NCBI RefSeq assembly: GCF_002090055.1
Contig: NZ_BBRH01000018.1
Coordinates: 28,149-92,148, forward strand
DNA: 64,000 bases
Origin: Demequina sp. NBRC 110051
Lineage (GTDB): Bacteria > Actinomycetota > Actinomycetes > Actinomycetales > Demequinaceae
Direction of reading: 5' to 3'
Shown: piece by piece, positions 63,020 to 64,000 of the stretch
Numbering within the stretch: position 1 is the stretch's first letter
How the letters are laid out: every line of letters begins with the position of its first letter
Notes under the pieces: generated by a model
Database searches by the model: none
Told to the model about the DNA's origin: nothing
The model's input: only the letters and a program-made list of their open reading frames with translations
Translations under genes and position numbers: made by a program

Positions 63020-63898
63020 CTGGCGCGAGGCGACAGCCTCGCGGGGCTCAGCCGCGGCATCGGCCGGTGGGACCTGAACCGCGACATCGGTGACGTCGGC
63101 GGCCAGGGCGGCCACAGCATCGGCCTTCCTGGGGCCGGCGATGAAGGTGTAGGCCATCGCGATGATGACCATGCCGCCCACCAGGTTGCCCAGGCCGGCC
63201 CACAGCATGTTGGTGCCGAAGTCGGCCCAGGTCACGTCGACGGTACCGCCGCCCATGACGCCGAGGCCAAAGATGGTCATGTTCGCGACCACGTGTTCGA
63301 AGCCCGAGGCGATGAAGCCGAACACACCCCAGAAGATGACGATGGCCTTGGCGGCCTCGTTCTTCACGCGCCCGGCGGCCCAGATCGCGACGCAGACGAG
63401 GATGTTGCACATGACGCCGCGGAAGAACACCTCGGAGGGGCCGTGGCTCATCTTCGAGGTGAGGATGCCGTCGAGCATGCCCCCGGTAGCGGCGTCGTGG
63501 AAGATACCCGATTGGATCAGGACCCAGGCGAGGACCAGGGATCCGAGGAGGTTGCCGATCAGGATGAATCCGAGTGTCCCGACGCCTTGGAGCCAGGTCA
63601 CGGTGCGGCGCATCACGCCGATGGGGAGGATCATCATGGCGCTCGTGGCGAGCTCGGCGCCGGCGAAGACCACAAAGGTGAGGGCGATCGCGAAGACGGC
63701 GCCGGAGACCAGGCGGGTTGCGGGGTCGCCGGCGACGAAGAACGGGCCCGCGGCCGAGAGCATCACATAGACGCCGGTGCCGACCCACAGCCCGGCGAGC
63801 ATCGCGGAGACCAGGAAGCGGAAGGGCCTGCGGGTGCCGGCGACCTTCACGGCGGCGGCCTGGGCCTGCGCGTCGACGGCATCGGGGATGGAAAGCAT
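62954..63898 (-). CDS. Formate/nitrite transporter (FNT) family channel
   Basis: A 314-residue membrane protein with six helices. ELATSAMMILPIGVMRR, IGNLLGSLVLAWVL, CNILVCVAIWAA and GFEHVVANMTIFGLG are the FNT landmarks, with the selectivity His in GFEHVVAN. It transports formate, nitrite or lactate-type anions across the inner membrane. The C-terminal tail (about 40 residues, Pro/Glu/Ala-rich) is poorly conserved and overlaps the convergent hydrolase gene. The region 63899-64000 upstream holds its promoter but no clear boxes. Confidence 0.9.
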   Translation of the reverse strand: MLSIPDAVDAQAQAAAVKVAGTRRPFRFLVSAMLAGLWVGTGVYVMLSAAGPFFVAGDPATRLVSGAVFAIALTFVVFAGAELATSAMMILPIGVMRRTVTWLQGVGTLGFILIGNLLGSLVLAWVLIQSGIFHDAATGGMLDGILTSKMSHGPSEVFFRGVMCNILVCVAIWAAGRVKNEAAKAIVIFWGVFGFIASGFEHVVANMTIFGLGVMGGGTVDVTWADFGTNMLWAGLGNLVGGMVIIAMAYTFIAGPRKADAVAALAADVTDVAVQVPPADAAAEPREAVASRQSPPAERLERDESLVVDASRAG

Positions 63899-64000
63899 GG
63901 CTTTGAGGGTAGGTGCCGTTTCAGCGTGCGATGAGGGCCTTTGGTCCGGCTCCTGGCCGTATTTGTGGCCAGCGACCAGGCATTTTGTTTGGCGTCGTGG

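Overview
The window is one contiguous stretch of a high-GC (about 70 percent by eye) actinobacterial chromosome. The evidence is frequent GTG starts, ATGA/GTGA stop-start overlaps, DUF3039 and DUF2017 proteins, and the clpS-DUF2017-murI-MBL-rph-rdgB gene order seen in Micrococcales. Two separate betaine-type osmolyte importers, a sulfotransferase and a GH16 glycanase in a polysaccharide locus, and galactofuranose/arabinose genes would suit a salt-exposed or marine-type micrococcalean such as Demequina or Cellulomonadaceae; that placement is inference. No phage genes, transposases or CRISPR arrays were seen.

Layout. 1-9263: exopolysaccharide locus (glycosyltransferases, GH16 glycanase, flippase, sulfotransferase, DUF6473 protein). 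9648-12933: ProVWX-type osmolyte importer. 13102-16572: hexapeptide acyltransferase, thioesterase, ettA, ssb paralogue. 16707-20457: proC with two dynamin-like GTPases. 20624: tRNA-Arg. 20716-28430: sugar (galactofuranose-type) ABC operon with two ATPase genes and a LacI repressor, with a lac-like operator upstream. 28862-32589: old yellow enzyme, lipoprotein, YtrA-type regulated ABC exporter. 32754-33521: orn and tRNA-His. 34440-37974: second osmolyte importer, whose binding protein looks circularly permuted. 38082-39750: TetR and alpha/beta hydrolase pair with two operators. 40733-41512: tRNA-Lys, bcp, tRNA-Leu. 41585-47431: housekeeping block (trxA, DUF4916, mug, rdgB, rph, MBL hydrolase, murI, DUF2017, clpS, DUF3039). 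47473-52123: ABC-2 exporter, Ca2+/cation exchanger, fatty acid desaturase. 52297-54539: araDA. 54754-58103: aldo/keto reductase and a large membrane-embedded alpha/beta-hydrolase-like protein. 58197-58561: tmRNA. 58617-61875: TetR/MMPL pair. 61976-63898: serine-hydrolase (beta-lactamase family) and FNT channel.

The most unusual signal is not a gene. A short sequence, GGCCGATGCC, usually extended to GGCCGATGCCGTGG, recurs in both orientations. I count 49 copies of its 8-base core and 10 exact copies of the 14-mer. It lies in genes (in all three frames) and between genes, and it forms the stems of two intergenic hairpins. Three intergenic regions (28620-28790, 36775-36837, 40586-40668) also hold elaborate inverted repeats that look like members of repeat families. 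Other points of note are a circularly permuted binding protein, an apparent ATT start codon on the desaturase, an extra ATPase gene in the sugar operon, and a likely sulfated-polysaccharide locus.
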